From Brachionus plicatilis (lineage: Eukaryota; Rotifera; Eurotatoria; Ploima; Brachionidae), in assembly GCA_010279815.1 (NCBI GenBank), contig QEOQ01000663.1:336511-400510 (forward strand): 64,000 nt of DNA, written 5' to 3'. The notes beneath the pieces were generated by a model. The model saw only the letters and a program-made list of their open reading frames with translations, was not told the origin of the DNA and made no database searches. Positions 45,401 through 56,371 of this stretch are shown piece by piece. The translations under genes and the position numbers were made by a program. The stretch's first letter is position 1. Every line of letters begins with the position of its first letter.

Positions 45401-46325
45401 GTTGATAAAAAAAAAATTAAATAAAAGAAGAAGATAAAAAATTAGAATTAATATTAATCATTATAAAAATTACCAAACTATTTTATTTTGGAACCAAACA
45501 GCACAAAAAACCTTAAAAATGTAGATAAATATTTAATTAAAAGCCTAAAATTTATTCTTTAAATTGTATTAGTTGATACATTGAATGTCTAAAAAGGTAA
45601 TCCAGACTCTGTAAAAAATTCACACCCGTTATGAATATAACATTTATTTCAGAGTATTTTCAGAATATGGATTTAGGTGATACTTGAATGCATAAACTGA
45701 AAAAAATCAACAGAACCAATTTTGGGTACAAAGGAAAAAAATTTATCTGACTGAATTTATTGACTTTTTTATATTTTGTTCTGTTTGCTTGCCACATTGA
45801 ATTAAAAAATGCAAAACATTTTAAGAGTTTTCTAGTTTGTTAAAAAAAATTTGCAGATGCATTGATTGAATCTTAAATGGTAACACAAGATGAAGCTCGA
45901 AACTTAGATCAAACAAAATATGAAATAAGTGATGTAGCCCATTACGACCCTGCTTCAGTTTAAGTTAAAACCGAAGTTCTATTTTACTTAAGCTACATTA
46001 TTCTTTTAATACAAAATTTTATCAGTGTTAAATGCTAATAAATCAATATTATGTTTTGGACTGAATCTTTCAACTATTTTGAAATTTAGAATTTCTTTCA
46101 GTTTAAATTATAAAGAATGACATTGTTCGATTTTTTTTTATTTTCATTTTGATCAATTTACGAATAAAAGTAATGAAAAAATATGATATAAGTTTATTCT
46201 TTGAAAAATTTTAGAAATAAAATAAGAATATTTAAAGATAACTACACAAAAATTTAGACCCTAAAAAAAATTAATTATCTCATTAAAAATAAATTTATCT
46301 GATCAAAAAAAATGTGAATTATACT
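45401..46325. other. Spacer with a small coding-like scrap
   Basis: Mostly AT-rich. Between 45877 and 45963 an ATG frame of 28 residues (MVTQDEARNLDQTKYEISDV) looks coding-like and follows a TTTGCAG acceptor-like site. The same frame is stopped just upstream, so it is probably a decayed fragment. Confidence 0.3.
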
Positions 46326-46718
46326 CTAATATGCAGCATAATTGTAGTAAGCTTGATTTCCGTAATTTGGATATCCTGGATAAAAAGAACTGTATTGATT
46401 ATAATATGGGTAGCTGTTGTTGTATCCATAGTTGTATCCATTTTGATATTGATTGGCATATGGATTATATGGATAGCCTTGATAGTATCCATTTTGATAA
46501 AATGGTTGGTAGACTTGTTTAGGTGATTTTTTATTTTTTTTTTCGCTCATTGCTGACTTTGGCCTAGTTTCCTTAATTGACTTTGTTGCTTCTTTTGAGT
46601 TCTTGGAATCTTTAGAGCCTTTGGTTACTGTTGAATGCTTTGAAACATTCGAATTTGATGAAGAATTCGATTCGTGATCAGAGTTGATACTTTGGGTTTG
46701 CTTTACTTTTGATGGCAT
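46326..46718 (-). CDS. Tyr/Asn/Gly-rich low-complexity protein
   Basis: A single-exon gene of 130 residues from ATG at 46718 to TAG at 46328-46326. Residues 1-65 are Ser/Lys/Thr/Asn-rich and highly charged (SKDSKNSKEATKS, EKKNKKSPKQ). Residues 70-130 are a Tyr/Asn/Gln/Gly/Pro-rich domain (YQNGYYQGYPYNPYANQYQ, FYPGYPNYGNQAYYNYAAY). There is no signal peptide or membrane segment. The composition is that of prion-like or condensate-forming tails of RNA-binding proteins, or of tyrosine-rich structural proteins, and I recognise no family. The purine-poor antisense frames in the same interval are shadows. The gene at 54595-55134 has a similar Tyr-rich, Lys-rich make-up. Confidence 0.75.
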   Translation of the reverse strand: MPSKVKQTQSINSDHESNSSSNSNVSKHSTVTKGSKDSKNSKEATKSIKETRPKSAMSEKKNKKSPKQVYQPFYQNGYYQGYPYNPYANQYQNGYNYGYNNSYPYYNQYSSFYPGYPNYGNQAYYNYAAY

Positions 46719-48409
46719 TTTTATTCTTAATCAAGTAAATTTTCTAAAATATGTAAAATTTTTTAAAATAAAGAGTCTATGGCTAAAATTCGTAGGTATT
46801 TATATAAAATATTTTACAGTTTAAAGTTAATTAAGATTTTTTCGAGACTAGCAAATTATTTGTTGTATCTTAAATTACATGCGAAAATAAAATATATCTT
46901 TAAGCTAGAATCACCTATTTCGTTTAATAAAGAGTTCAAAAAATTTGAAATTAATTACAAGTTTATTTGGATGACAGGTACATTTTTGGCAAATCATTGC
47001 AACTTAGTAAAAAATAAACAAATTTACACTTGATTAAATATTGTCAATTTTTGTAGAAAAAATTTTGTCCGCCGTAAACTAAATTCTTAGGAAAAAATCG
47101 TTTGTGACCCTAAATTTATAATCGTAATATTAGACCTGAGGAAAACTATTAAATGAAAAGACAAAGTTACTAAACAAGCTACTTTTATGAGAATTATTTA
47201 TATTAAAAATTGGTTTTAGTATTTTTAATTAGATTTTTAATTAAAATTCGTACAATTTCTTTAATAATGCTATTCGTTACACATCGTTAAAATTATTTTG
47301 GTTTTTCTCGGCTGATTATTACTACTCATTGAAAAAAAATACAAAAAATCATTATTTTTCTAATTACTTTATTTTTGAAAACTTGTTAGCATTTAAATCT
47401 ATTTCTCAAAAAATAAATTTTTTTTTCATTACAAATATTTTTGTTTACATTCATTAATAAGTTTCGGAGTTTTTTGATTTAAAAAAAATTAAAAATCAAT
47501 TAAAATTCTTATTCATGTTCATTTTTTAATTCATGATTAATGATTTCGAAAAATTAAATTTCAGTAATGATTGATTATAATTGATTTAAAAAGAAACTAT
47601 TTGACTATCAAGCTATTTTATTTTAATCCTAAAGAAATTTTAGCATAAAAGTTGAAAATTTGAAAATTTAACCCAGTAATATTTATAAAATAAATTGAAT
47701 ATACCATTATAACAATATTGATAAAACTATAAATTATTGGATCGGCTTTTGATATTGAGTGAGTGATACGCTGAAGCCGGACTGAGTCACTGTGTTCCGC
47801 TTGTGACCACATTGGTAAATGAATTTGGAGCAATTATTTGATCAACTAATCCTACTCTTTTGAGAAATATTATTCCAAAGAAAAAAATTCAAATGATCGT
47901 ACAAATAAGGTAAAATCCCAATTTTATCAAGAAATTTTTAAATAAAATTGTACTTAAAGAAATATAATAAATTGATAAAATTATCTTTTGAATATCGAAA
48001 TATCACACTACAAAATTTAACATTTCAATTCGATCGTTTCGATTTAATTTTACTAAGTTTTTTCGGTAAAGCAAATTTGAAGTTTTTAAAGATGATTTAA
48101 TTTTTTCCTTTAATTTTGAAATAAAATAGTGAATTTAATAAAAAGATACCAACCATAATCATAATAATATTTTAACTAGCTTAAAAACTTAAAGACTAAA
48201 AGCTTATGTATACGAATCTCTCAAATTTACTACAAAGTATTCAAACTAATATTTTATTATCACATTTTGAAAATCTTTAATGAATTAGATCTTGAACCAA
48301 AGGAAAGATTTTAATGCTTCAAAGATGTATTTGCTATTATAAATCAATAAAAATTCCAATGAATATTTTTATTCTAATTGATTTTATGTCAATACTTCGA
48401 TGTCAACAT
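46719..48409. other. Intergenic region, no firm gene
   Basis: It contains an 84-codon ATG frame on the plus strand (46779-47033, start MAKIRRYLYKIFYSLKL). This is Lys/Tyr/Ile/Phe-rich, as expected of translated AT-rich DNA, and I do not trust it. A GC-richer patch at 47745-47815 has no recognised content. Confidence 0.4.
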
Positions 48410-48840
48410 TGACATTGCCATATTAAGTTCTTGTCGACTGCGAATGTTGGGGTATAACTAAAACTGATAGAAAAAGTCTAAACACTTTCCATACTGGAAG
48501 CTGAGAGGGATTCTTCTAATATAATGGTCTGAGACATTGTCAAATGCTTAACTATAAAAAAGAACTAATTCCGAGTCAATGAGTCAATGCATCGAGATTT
48601 AAAGACTGCAATAGCTTGGACATGTACTTAGAATGAAAGGAACATGTATATCAAACAGAGACCTTTTAATGGGCACCTTAAGGATGACGGGAGTAGGGCA
48701 ACCAGCTATACTTGGAGGTCAACGATCACGATAGAGATCGCGGAAATGGGCATGACATGGGAAGAACCAAGGTTAAAGGCAAAGGATGGACTTAAGTAGA
48801 AATCGAAATTAATGACCCTATAAGGAGCGAATAAGGAAAA
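48410..48840 (+). mobile_element. Decayed non-LTR element, 3' end of ORF
   Basis: The plus-strand reading gives CECWGITKTDRKSLNTF and then, across shifts, RHCQMLNYKKEL, LRMKGTCISNRDLLMGTL and RGNGHDMGRTKVKGKG. The order resembles the common GHVLRM...GRPK-x-TW...REMGMTW-x-EA...A-x-DR ending of non-LTR reverse-transcriptase ORFs. It is badly mutated. Confidence 0.6.
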
Positions 48841-49832
48841 AAAAATTGTTTTTATATCTTTTGGTTTTGATAATGGAATCGGTCGGACCTCGATTTTGTT
48901 ACCCCTTATTGTGACGCACAAATCATAATACACACAAAATGTGTTCAAATTTGTGGAATTTTGATTTTGTGAAATTTTTTTGGTTTACCCATACGTTTCA
49001 CAAAATTGAGGTCACACTGTATCACTTAATACTTTTATTTTAATTTTTCAAAGCTATTAATTATCATGTAAATCTTAAAAAAATTTCATTAAAATTAAAA
49101 GTGTAGGGTACTGAATGTTTGATTTTCAAATAGGTCGGAACTTTTAAGAAAATGTTTAAGGTGAATTGATTTAACTGATTAGAATTTTTTGACTTAAAAT
49201 ATTTAAAAAAAGAAAGATATCATTTAATGATTCTCTTTACAAATTTGAAGTTTAAAAATCAAGTCATTGCATCGACAGGCAAAGACTTTCAAACATTGAG
49301 TCGCATTAATAAATGGTTTGCTCTTTTTACTTTGAGTAACTTAAATTTTAGTAAAAAAACAAAATTAGTCCCAGGTCATAGACCATAGTTGGACTTAATG
49401 ATTTCCAACAAGCTCCACCAATCTAAATGATATTTTCAATTAAAAATTTTGAATTACCTATCAATTCTTGGATTTTTTCAATAAATTTTTATTTTGCAGG
49501 GTCTAAATTAAAATAAAATTAATATTGAAAATTTAAATTTTTAGAATTAATGTAATAAAAAATTTGTTTACCAATATTTTTAATAAACCACTCTTTTTAA
49601 CTTAGAGACTCAAGCTTTAGAGATTTAGCTTTTGTTAATAAACATTAAATGTTCTTTTAATTAGTTTTTCCAATAAAAAAATAATTATGCTTGAATGTTT
49701 TGAGAAGCATTTATTCATCGTCATTCAATAAATAAAAAAAATTTACAAATTTAAAAAATAACAGCAGTATTCAGACAAACAAAATATGAATTGTGACAAA
49801 TTCTGATTTTAATAAAATTAAAATAGACTTTT
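48841..49832. other. Intergenic, downstream of SSU72
   Basis: AT-rich without a recognised gene. It contains possible minus-strand polyadenylation signals for SSU72 near 49710. Confidence 0.4.
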
Positions 49833-50604
49833 CTAATAAAATGAAATTGAATGCAAAATTTGACGCTTTATTTTCGACTCGTAGTCTTGAAGAATTTCAT
49901 CTATTTCATTGTCCATGTCTTCGCTATTTTGTAACTAATACGCAAAATTAATTATTTTATTATATATTTTAAAAAATTTACCATCAAAGCTAATTCATAC
50001 AAAATAAAGGCCCCAATTGTAGCGTCTTCATGATTATCAGCTACGTCAATATTTATTATATGAACAGGTTGATTTAATAATTTTTCCCTATTTTCTAAAT
50101 CTAAAATTTTTTTGAGTTTAACTTGTTTGAATGTATTTTTAGTTTTTTCTTTAAAAAAATCACCCTCTAAAACTTGATCAAAAATTCTCTCCTCTACGGT
50201 AAAAATAATTTCAAAAACATCTCTGTTTTCCTGAAATTTTTCAGGCTTCGATTTTATTCTTTTGTTACGCTCCAACATATGCAACAGTCCATTTTGAGTA
50301 TACAAAGTTTTATCTTTATTGCACAAATCCTTATACATATATTCATATGTCGTACTAAAATCGTACACATTTGGTTGTGTAATAGATGGTCCAGGCAGTT
50401 TCACTTCTTTTCCAGTACCAAAAGATCGAATAGAAAGGCCTTTTTTTCTTTATTATAATTTAAATAAAAATTTTCTTTTGTTTAATTTTAGGAGATTTCT
50501 CACAGAAAAATATTGTGTGTTTCCATGCTTCTATTTTGATTACTTGAGCAAACTACGGCAAATTTAAGTGGAGAAGGCTGTGTCGGCGAATCCGAACGAG
50601 ACAT
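49833..50604 (-). CDS. SSU72 RNA polymerase II CTD phosphatase (3 exons)
   Basis: SSU72 removes phosphate from Ser5/Ser7 of the polymerase II C-terminal repeat and acts with the 3'-end cleavage machinery in the nucleus. I assembled exons 50604-50504, 50447-49982 and 49934-49833 (introns of 56 and 47 bp, all phases consistent). They give 222 residues against about 194 in human. The phosphatase loop is intact: AVVCSSNQNRSME, i.e. C-x5-R-S with Cys19 and Arg25. Further family blocks are IRSFGTG, VKLPGP, PNVYDFSTTYEYMYKDL, LYTQNGLLHMLERNKRIK, NIDVADNHEDATIGAF and, in the last exon, EDMDNEIDEILQDYE with a terminal FY. The extra length comes from a nine-residue N-terminal extension and a Lys-rich insert of about 20 residues before QPVHI. 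The start ATG at 50604 lies 273 bp from the DLST stop on the same strand. Confidence 0.96.
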
Positions 50605-50876
50605 CTAGATGATTTAAATTGAAAAATTTTTATGATACATCAATCATTGGGAAAGAGATTTGTTAATTCTCTTCAGAAAAATTCAGAAACTTCCACGAAC
50701 AAAATTTATAAAAAATTTATTTTTAAAAAAACAAAAAAAAGGAAAATTTTAAAAATATTCTCCTTTACAAATGTCTATTAAATTAATTTAAAATAAAATA
50801 CTTTTTTTAAAAACTTTTTTATTTCTTTAATTTTTTCAAAATAGTTCATTAAAAAGTTAAAAATTTGCCTTTTGCT

Positions 50877-52460
50877 CTAAATATCTAATAGAAGAGTTCG
50901 CGGATCTTCAACAGCACTCTTAATTTTACGCAAAAAAGTAACTGCTTCTCGTCCATCGATCAGTCGATGATCGTATGTCAAAGCAATATACATCATCGGA
51001 CGAATAACAACCTAAGTATTGAATTTTATTTAAAAAAAAAACAAAAAAAAAGCAAACATTACTTGTCCATTGATGGCGACTGGTCGATCAAAAATTCCGT
51101 GCATACCCAAAATAGCCGACTGGGGTAGGTTGATAATCGGGGTGCCAAAAAGAGAACCGAAAACTCCTCCATTGCTAATTGTGAATGTTCCACCTTGCAT
51201 ATCTTCTATAGCTAAACTATTAGTTCGGGCTTTTTCACCCAATGCGGCAATCTCTTTTTCAATGTCAGCATAGTTCATTTTTTCTACATTTCGCAAAACA
51301 GGAACTACAAGACCCTTGGGGGTCGCTACAGCTACACTTATATCAACATAATCACGATATACTATTTCATTATTCTCAATCACTTAAATTCAAAATAAAA
51401 AAATTAAATTTTTTTTTTAATTTATTATTTTTACCTGCATTTACTACTGGTTGATCCATTAAAGCCGTAGCAGAAGCTTTTACAAAAGCAGACATAAAAC
51501 CTAATTTCAATTTATGACGCTTTTGAAATTGCTCATTGTAAGTTTTACGCAAATCGACCAAATTTCTGATTATCAGAAAGTAATCATTACTTATTAAGTT
51601 TACCAAAAATTTAAAACTTACCCCATGTTTATCTCATTAAAAGTAGTAAGCATAGCACAGGTGTTCTGGGCTGTTTTGAGTCGATTTGCTATAGTTTGAC
51701 GCATTCGGTTCATTTTAACTCTTGTTTCACTTCTAGTTCCAGATATTTGGCCAATGTTGGCCTGTTGAGATGGCGTGAATGGGGTCACTGGTATTTGAGA
51801 TAGCGGCACCGCAGAGATCGGCTGTTGCGGTTTCGGAGGGATTTCAGGCATTGAAGTTGGTACCGGAGTCTGAGCTGGTGCCTTAACTTCTTCGGAGTTC
51901 TTTTCTTCGATCTTTTGCTCTGGCTTAGAGGCAGCTTGGGCTTTTGGTTCTGGTTGAGAAGAAGTAGCTCCAACTTTAAATTTAATTGCCGGAGATTTTC
52001 CTTTGATTGATGAATTATCTTCCACTAAATATTCTTCAATGACACCATCTTGTGGCGCTTTCAGCTCTAATATTGTTTTATCAGTCTCAATATTGGCAAT
52101 GATGTCGCCCGCTTTTACGGACTCGCCAACTTGTTTGACATAAACAAAGTTTCCTTCGGAAATAGATTCGGCAAAGACCGGACTTTCAATTGTAATGACA
52201 TCATCTTGGTAAAGCAATGAACTTAGTTAGGCAGTTAAATTAACTAATTGTTATTTACTTAAAAAAACATGTGACAAATGAATGGAAGCCTGCTGATTTC
52301 TCACCTGCACAGGACTCGCTAAATTCAAACATTTTTTTGAAAAAGAATTACTGGATAAGTAATTTGCTTGTGTTGAGACAACTTTGGTGGCATTTTTCGA
52401 TAAAATTTTGCTAAAATTGGAGCCTTTTTTAAGAGAATTCAACACCAAACGTGAAGTCAT
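50877..52460 (-). CDS. DLST, 2-oxoglutarate dehydrogenase E2 (5 exons)
   Basis: Dihydrolipoyllysine-residue succinyltransferase, the core of the mitochondrial 2-oxoglutarate dehydrogenase complex. It moves the succinyl group to CoA in the TCA cycle. Exons are 52460-52259, 52204-51622, 51565-51435, 51382-51063 and 51011-50877 (introns 51-56 bp). They give 456 residues, close to the 453 of human. Residues 1-67 are a basic, Ser-rich mitochondrial presequence. [14 protein letters not shown] starts the lipoyl domain, with ETDKT and lipoyl-Lys109. A Pro/Gln/Lys-rich linker follows, with no visible E3-binding domain, as in animal DLST generally. The acyltransferase domain runs from [11 protein letters not shown] through [22 protein letters not shown] and [19 protein letters not shown] to catalytic [10 protein letters not shown] (His427, Asp431), ending LLLDI. 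AATAAA lies at 50823-50818. Splice choices were fixed by phase plus family alignment. Confidence 0.97.
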
Positions 52461-54542
52461 TTTCTAAATGGAAAAGTAAAGAAAAAAAGGTGTGATTTTT
52501 AGCTACTGATAAGACCTTTGGAACAAATGTCTTTATGAACTGATGAAATTATAAATAATTTAATTTTTTTAGATAAACAATTTACAAGCATTTACAACAA
52601 CGCTATGTAGTTCGCGAATAAAACAAACTTATATCATAGCAAATTTTATTTAAAAAAAAGTTTATTTTTATTTTTGAATATTGAAAGCATAATTTTGTTT
52701 ATTAAAAATTAGATTTAATCAAGTTGAGTAGAAAAAGGATTAAATTAAAAATTACAGTTAAAAAATACAGTAATCATTACTGAGACGACGCAAGATATAT
52801 TTTTTTTATATCCTTAAAAAAAATATCAAATTTTTATGTCAATTTTAGACCAAATAAATCATATTTCATTAGTGCTTCATTTAAACATTTAAAACGCTGA
52901 AATACACAATTTACGTGGCAAAATTATTAAAGTTTCAGAATCAAAACATCATCAAAAGGTTTAAATTAAAAATCTTAAATATTTTTTTAAATTCTAAAAT
53001 TGATAAAGAATTAAAAATGAATGCTAAAAAATGTCTGAATTAGAAAAAACATTCTTTAAATTTTATCATAAAACTGAAAGCTTTATGAGATATTTTTCCA
53101 TATTTTTTCTCTTGCTTAGCTTTCTATTAAAGATTTTATAATTTTTTTGTTTAAAAAAGTTATTTTTGGTTCGAGACCTTTTATTTGAAATTTTGATCAA
53201 CCAATTTTGTGAAAAATGAATAATCTTTCAAAAGTGAATTTTTCAATTTTTTAATTACACAATAGACTCCCTAGAAATCTACAAAACAAAATAATCCTTA
53301 AAAAATTGTATAATTGCATTCAACAGATATTGAGATTGAAAATTTTGTCCTTCTGGGTCTAAAAAAGATCGAATTGTCTGTGATAAATCTATTTTAATGA
53401 ATAATCATCGAAGATTTGCATTGAAAACTAAAAATTTTTGAAATTCTGAAAAAAGTTATTTTAATCAAATTTAAAATCTGAAATTTGATCGAAGCTTGTA
53501 CTTTTATAGTGTAAAATTCAATGCAAAAACATATTTTTATGTTAAACTGGTCATTTTCAACCATAACTAAGAATTTTACGTAATTCCAGACTTGTACAAA
53601 AGTCACGAAAAAAAGTCTCAAAAAGTCAAGTCAAGTCAAGTCAAGACTTTGTCTTGACTTTGACTTTGGAAAAAATTTAAATTTAAAAAGTACAAGTCAT
53701 GACCTTTGTAACTTTAAAGTTTTTATAAATTTATTTAAAGAAATTAATTATTGATTAAGAAATTTTATTAAATAAAAAATATTTTCATTTCATATACTTA
53801 TTTCATTTTGAAATAAATTTCAAAACTAAAATATCCGTAAAATCATTTTTTAATAGTGATTTTTGAGCATGATCAGTAATTTTTTATTATTAAAATCAAT
53901 TTGCCTAAAAAATTTTTGTCTAATTTTATAAAATTTTGTCTTGAAAATATTTTCATTTTGAAGTATTGACATTTCTTTGAGATGGACAGATTTCTATTTG
54001 TGTGGAAAAATGATACCATTAAAATTTATATAAGTTTTAAAAAAAATGTCAAATTAAAATTCCTTTATTTTAAGAATTCGCTAACATAAAATACATAAAA
54101 AAATTAATTACAGAGTACTGCCAGAAAATTTTTTTTGATGAAACTTTGAATTATTAGATTTATATGCGATCAATTTTAGAAAAAACAGTCATTAATTTTT
54201 TTTTATCTTTTTATTATTATTTTGTTCGAAAATTCTATTTACCCATTTTTGGTATAAAAGAATCTAATTTAAATTTTCGAGAAATTAAATCTTTTGCTTT
54301 AAAAGCTGATAATTTTTATTATTTTTTTAAGGATTTTATAATTTTTTTTTATATTTTAAATTAATTTGAAACGATTTTGATGATTTTGATTCTTTAAAAA
54401 ATGAACGTTCTATAAACAGAATAAAGAATTTTAAAAAAATACCAATGTTTATAAAAATGTGCTTTGGCCTAATTAAATATCATAAACGCAAAAATAATCT
54501 TCTACAAAAATTGTCTAATGTCTAAAAATAAGAAAAGCGACT
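52461..54542. other. Intergenic region between divergent DLST and Tyr-rich gene
   Basis: Divergent spacer of 2 kb, AT-rich. A MITE scrap of the AAGTCAAGTC family lies at about 53610-53700, including four tandem TCAAG units. The short frames at 53394-53621 and 54164-54364 are Phe/Ile/Lys-rich and typical of chance in this composition. Confidence 0.5.
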
Positions 54543-54550
54543 TATATAAA
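54543..54550 (+). promoter_or_regulatory. TATA box of the Tyr-rich gene
   Basis: TATATAAA stands 45 bp upstream of the proposed ATG at 54595. The spacing would put transcription start near 54573 and leave a short leader. It is the clearest TATA element beside a host gene in the window. Confidence 0.55.
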
Positions 54551-54594
54551 CAATCGGTTTAAAGCATATTTTTCATTGTTCATTATTGTGGAAA

Positions 54595-55134
54595 ATGCAA
54601 AATATTTCCAAAGAAAGAACTGTAGTTTTAATTTTATTTTTGGAAAATTCTGAACTGTTTAAAAATTAAATTTTTAAGACTCACGAGACAGAGTATTCTG
54701 ATGAATCAATTAGAGGTCGTCGTGGTGGAACTCAATTTAAGATTTCAACCGAACTTAACATAAATAAGCCAAAACAACCAAAAAAAAGTAATAGCGGATA
54801 CGCAAGATACCCGTCTCGTCCATATTTAACCAAACCTCCTTATGCTAACTTCGTTCCTAGACCGATTCAAAGTCTTCAAACATATCAATATCCTTATAGC
54901 AATTACCAATATCCATACTATTCATACACAAATCCTCATCAAACTAACAGCATGTTGAGCTATCCATATAATTATTATAATACTCAATATTCAGATCGTG
55001 AATATCCAATTGAGGAGCCTATTTATTCGGATGACGAATATTCAGAAGAAGATGAATCATTTTTTTCAAAATTTGCAGGTCTATTTAATGACAAAAAAAA
55101 GAAAAAGAAAAAGCAAAAATATTCATATTATTAA
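54595..55134 (+). CDS. Tyr-rich, Lys-tailed protein (2 exons)
   Basis: The main exon (54679-55134) is open for 151 codons without an ATG near its start. A small first exon 54595-54621 (MQNISKERT) joins in phase across a 57-bp intron with GT at 54622 and TTTTTAAG at 54678. The product would be 160 residues. It has a short N-terminus with RGRRGG, then a Pro/Tyr-rich middle (PYSNYQYPYYSYTNP, YPYNYYNTQY). An acidic patch (EEPIYSDDEYSEEDESFF) and a Lys-rich end (NDKKKKKKKQKYSYY) follow. There is no signal peptide or known domain. The layout of charged plus Tyr-rich segments resembles the gene at 46326-46718 but in a different order. A TATA box upstream and AATAAA at 55177 support an expressed gene. 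Splicing of the first exon is inferred. Confidence 0.65.
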
Positions 55135-55721
55135 TAAATTATTAATGATTATTATTAATTATTAATATTATTAATGAATAAAATATATCTCCTTATTTGT
55201 CGTTTAACTATAATTAATAAATTTAAAAAATATCAACAGACAAAGAATGCGCTAGTTTTAAAGCTAGTAAAAAAAAAATGAATTGGCACTGCAATATGAA
55301 TGCATTGAAAAGTTATTATGTAATTCAGCAAATATATATTTTTTTCATATTTGGAACTCTATAGCAATTTTTTTTATATAAATTAATCAATTTAACTATT
55401 ATATGCCCATTGAAAAATCAAAAAATACTGCTAGTTTGTTAATTTTAAATGAACTTTAATCATATTTGGAATTAAAAGACTTAAAATAAAGTTTTTTGTG
55501 TAAAATGGACCAAAATTTAAGTGAGTTCAAAAAACTCCTCCCTTTCAGTATCTAAATATTTTTTTTGTGACATTAAATTATTAAAATTTTTTACATTCAG
55601 ACATTACAATCACATGAAAAATTGAATTTCGAATTGAAGAAAAAAAAATTCAAAAATTGATTTTTTATTTATTTTTATTCATATTTTTGTAAAAAAAAGC
55701 TTAAAAAAATTCCGGATGTTC

Positions 55722-55911
55722 TAGTGTGATTTTTTCCTTTTTTTTTATTTTTCTTGTCCAACTCAACCGATCAAAAAAAACCATTCACATGAACCCGACT
55801 TTCCAATCAAACCAGTCAGCTTCCAATAAAAGAAAACTTAATTTAAATCTTCTTCCTTTCCAATTTTGAATGTTTTTTAATTAGATAATTTTAAGTCTTA
55901 TTCCTTCATTT
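55722..55911. repeat. 190-bp direct repeat, left copy
   Basis: It begins TAGTGTGATTTTTTCC and ends TTATTCCTTCATTT. It matches 58187-58376 base for base as far as I can compare, including every homopolymer length. The offset is 2465 bp. It flanks the gypsy fragment on the left. Confidence 0.95.
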
Positions 55912-56371
55912 TGTAAACAAATTTGAAAAGAAAAATAAAAACAAAAAAGAAAAGAGAGAAAGTAAAATGCATCGCTAAGTGCATGCATATTTTTCTATTA
56001 TTGTTTGGCAAAATGTAAACACTTGTTCTTTGCGTGTTTGATATTATAAAATAAAATCACAGTGAAGAGTGTTTAGTTTACATCGAGATGCTTGTGCAAC
56101 CCCGATGTACTTCTTTTATATTTTTTCTCTCTCTCTCTATCTCTTTTAATCCCTTTATACTATATATATATATAAAACTTCTTATAGTTGGTTTTTTAGT
56201 AGTTCGGCAATATAATATTGTGATTTTTACAATTTGAGACGAAGAATAAAAGATTAAAGCTAAAACTCTTGTGTTGATTTTTTCAATCCCCAGTTGAACA
56301 AGAAAGTTTACAAGTGGTGATAGCGGTGTGCGTTTAAAAGAGTTAAGCTTAGTGATTTGTGTTAAGTTAAG
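55912..56371 (+). mobile_element. LTR-like leader of the Ty3/gypsy fragment
   Basis: It starts TGTAAAC directly at the repeat border. It contains a TATA run (56161-56176), then AATAAA (56245-56250), then a CA-ending stretch near 56285 (GTTGATTTTTTCA). TATA followed within 90 bp by a polyadenylation signal and a CA end is LTR-like (U3-R-U5). The bases after it (ATCCCCAGTTGAAC) do not show a normal TGG primer-binding start, so the exact LTR end is uncertain. The ATG of the gag ORF is at 56372. Confidence 0.5.

Noticed and set aside
46314..46526. Two hydrophobic plus-strand frames
   Set aside because: They are antisense to the Tyr/Asn-codon run of the low-complexity protein, which necessarily reads as Ile/Val/Leu.
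46779..47033. 84-codon frame head-to-head with the Tyr-rich gene
   Set aside because: It has an ATG and no stop, but its Lys/Tyr/Ile/Phe content matches the background and there is no motif or promoter signal.
47618..47833. 71-codon frame and GC-richer patch
   Set aside because: No domain; the GC-richer part (47745-47815) and the hydrophobic tail differ in character and look like a chance join.
51070..51454. Plus-strand frames across DLST
   Set aside because: Antisense of DLST exons with complete family alignment on the minus strand.
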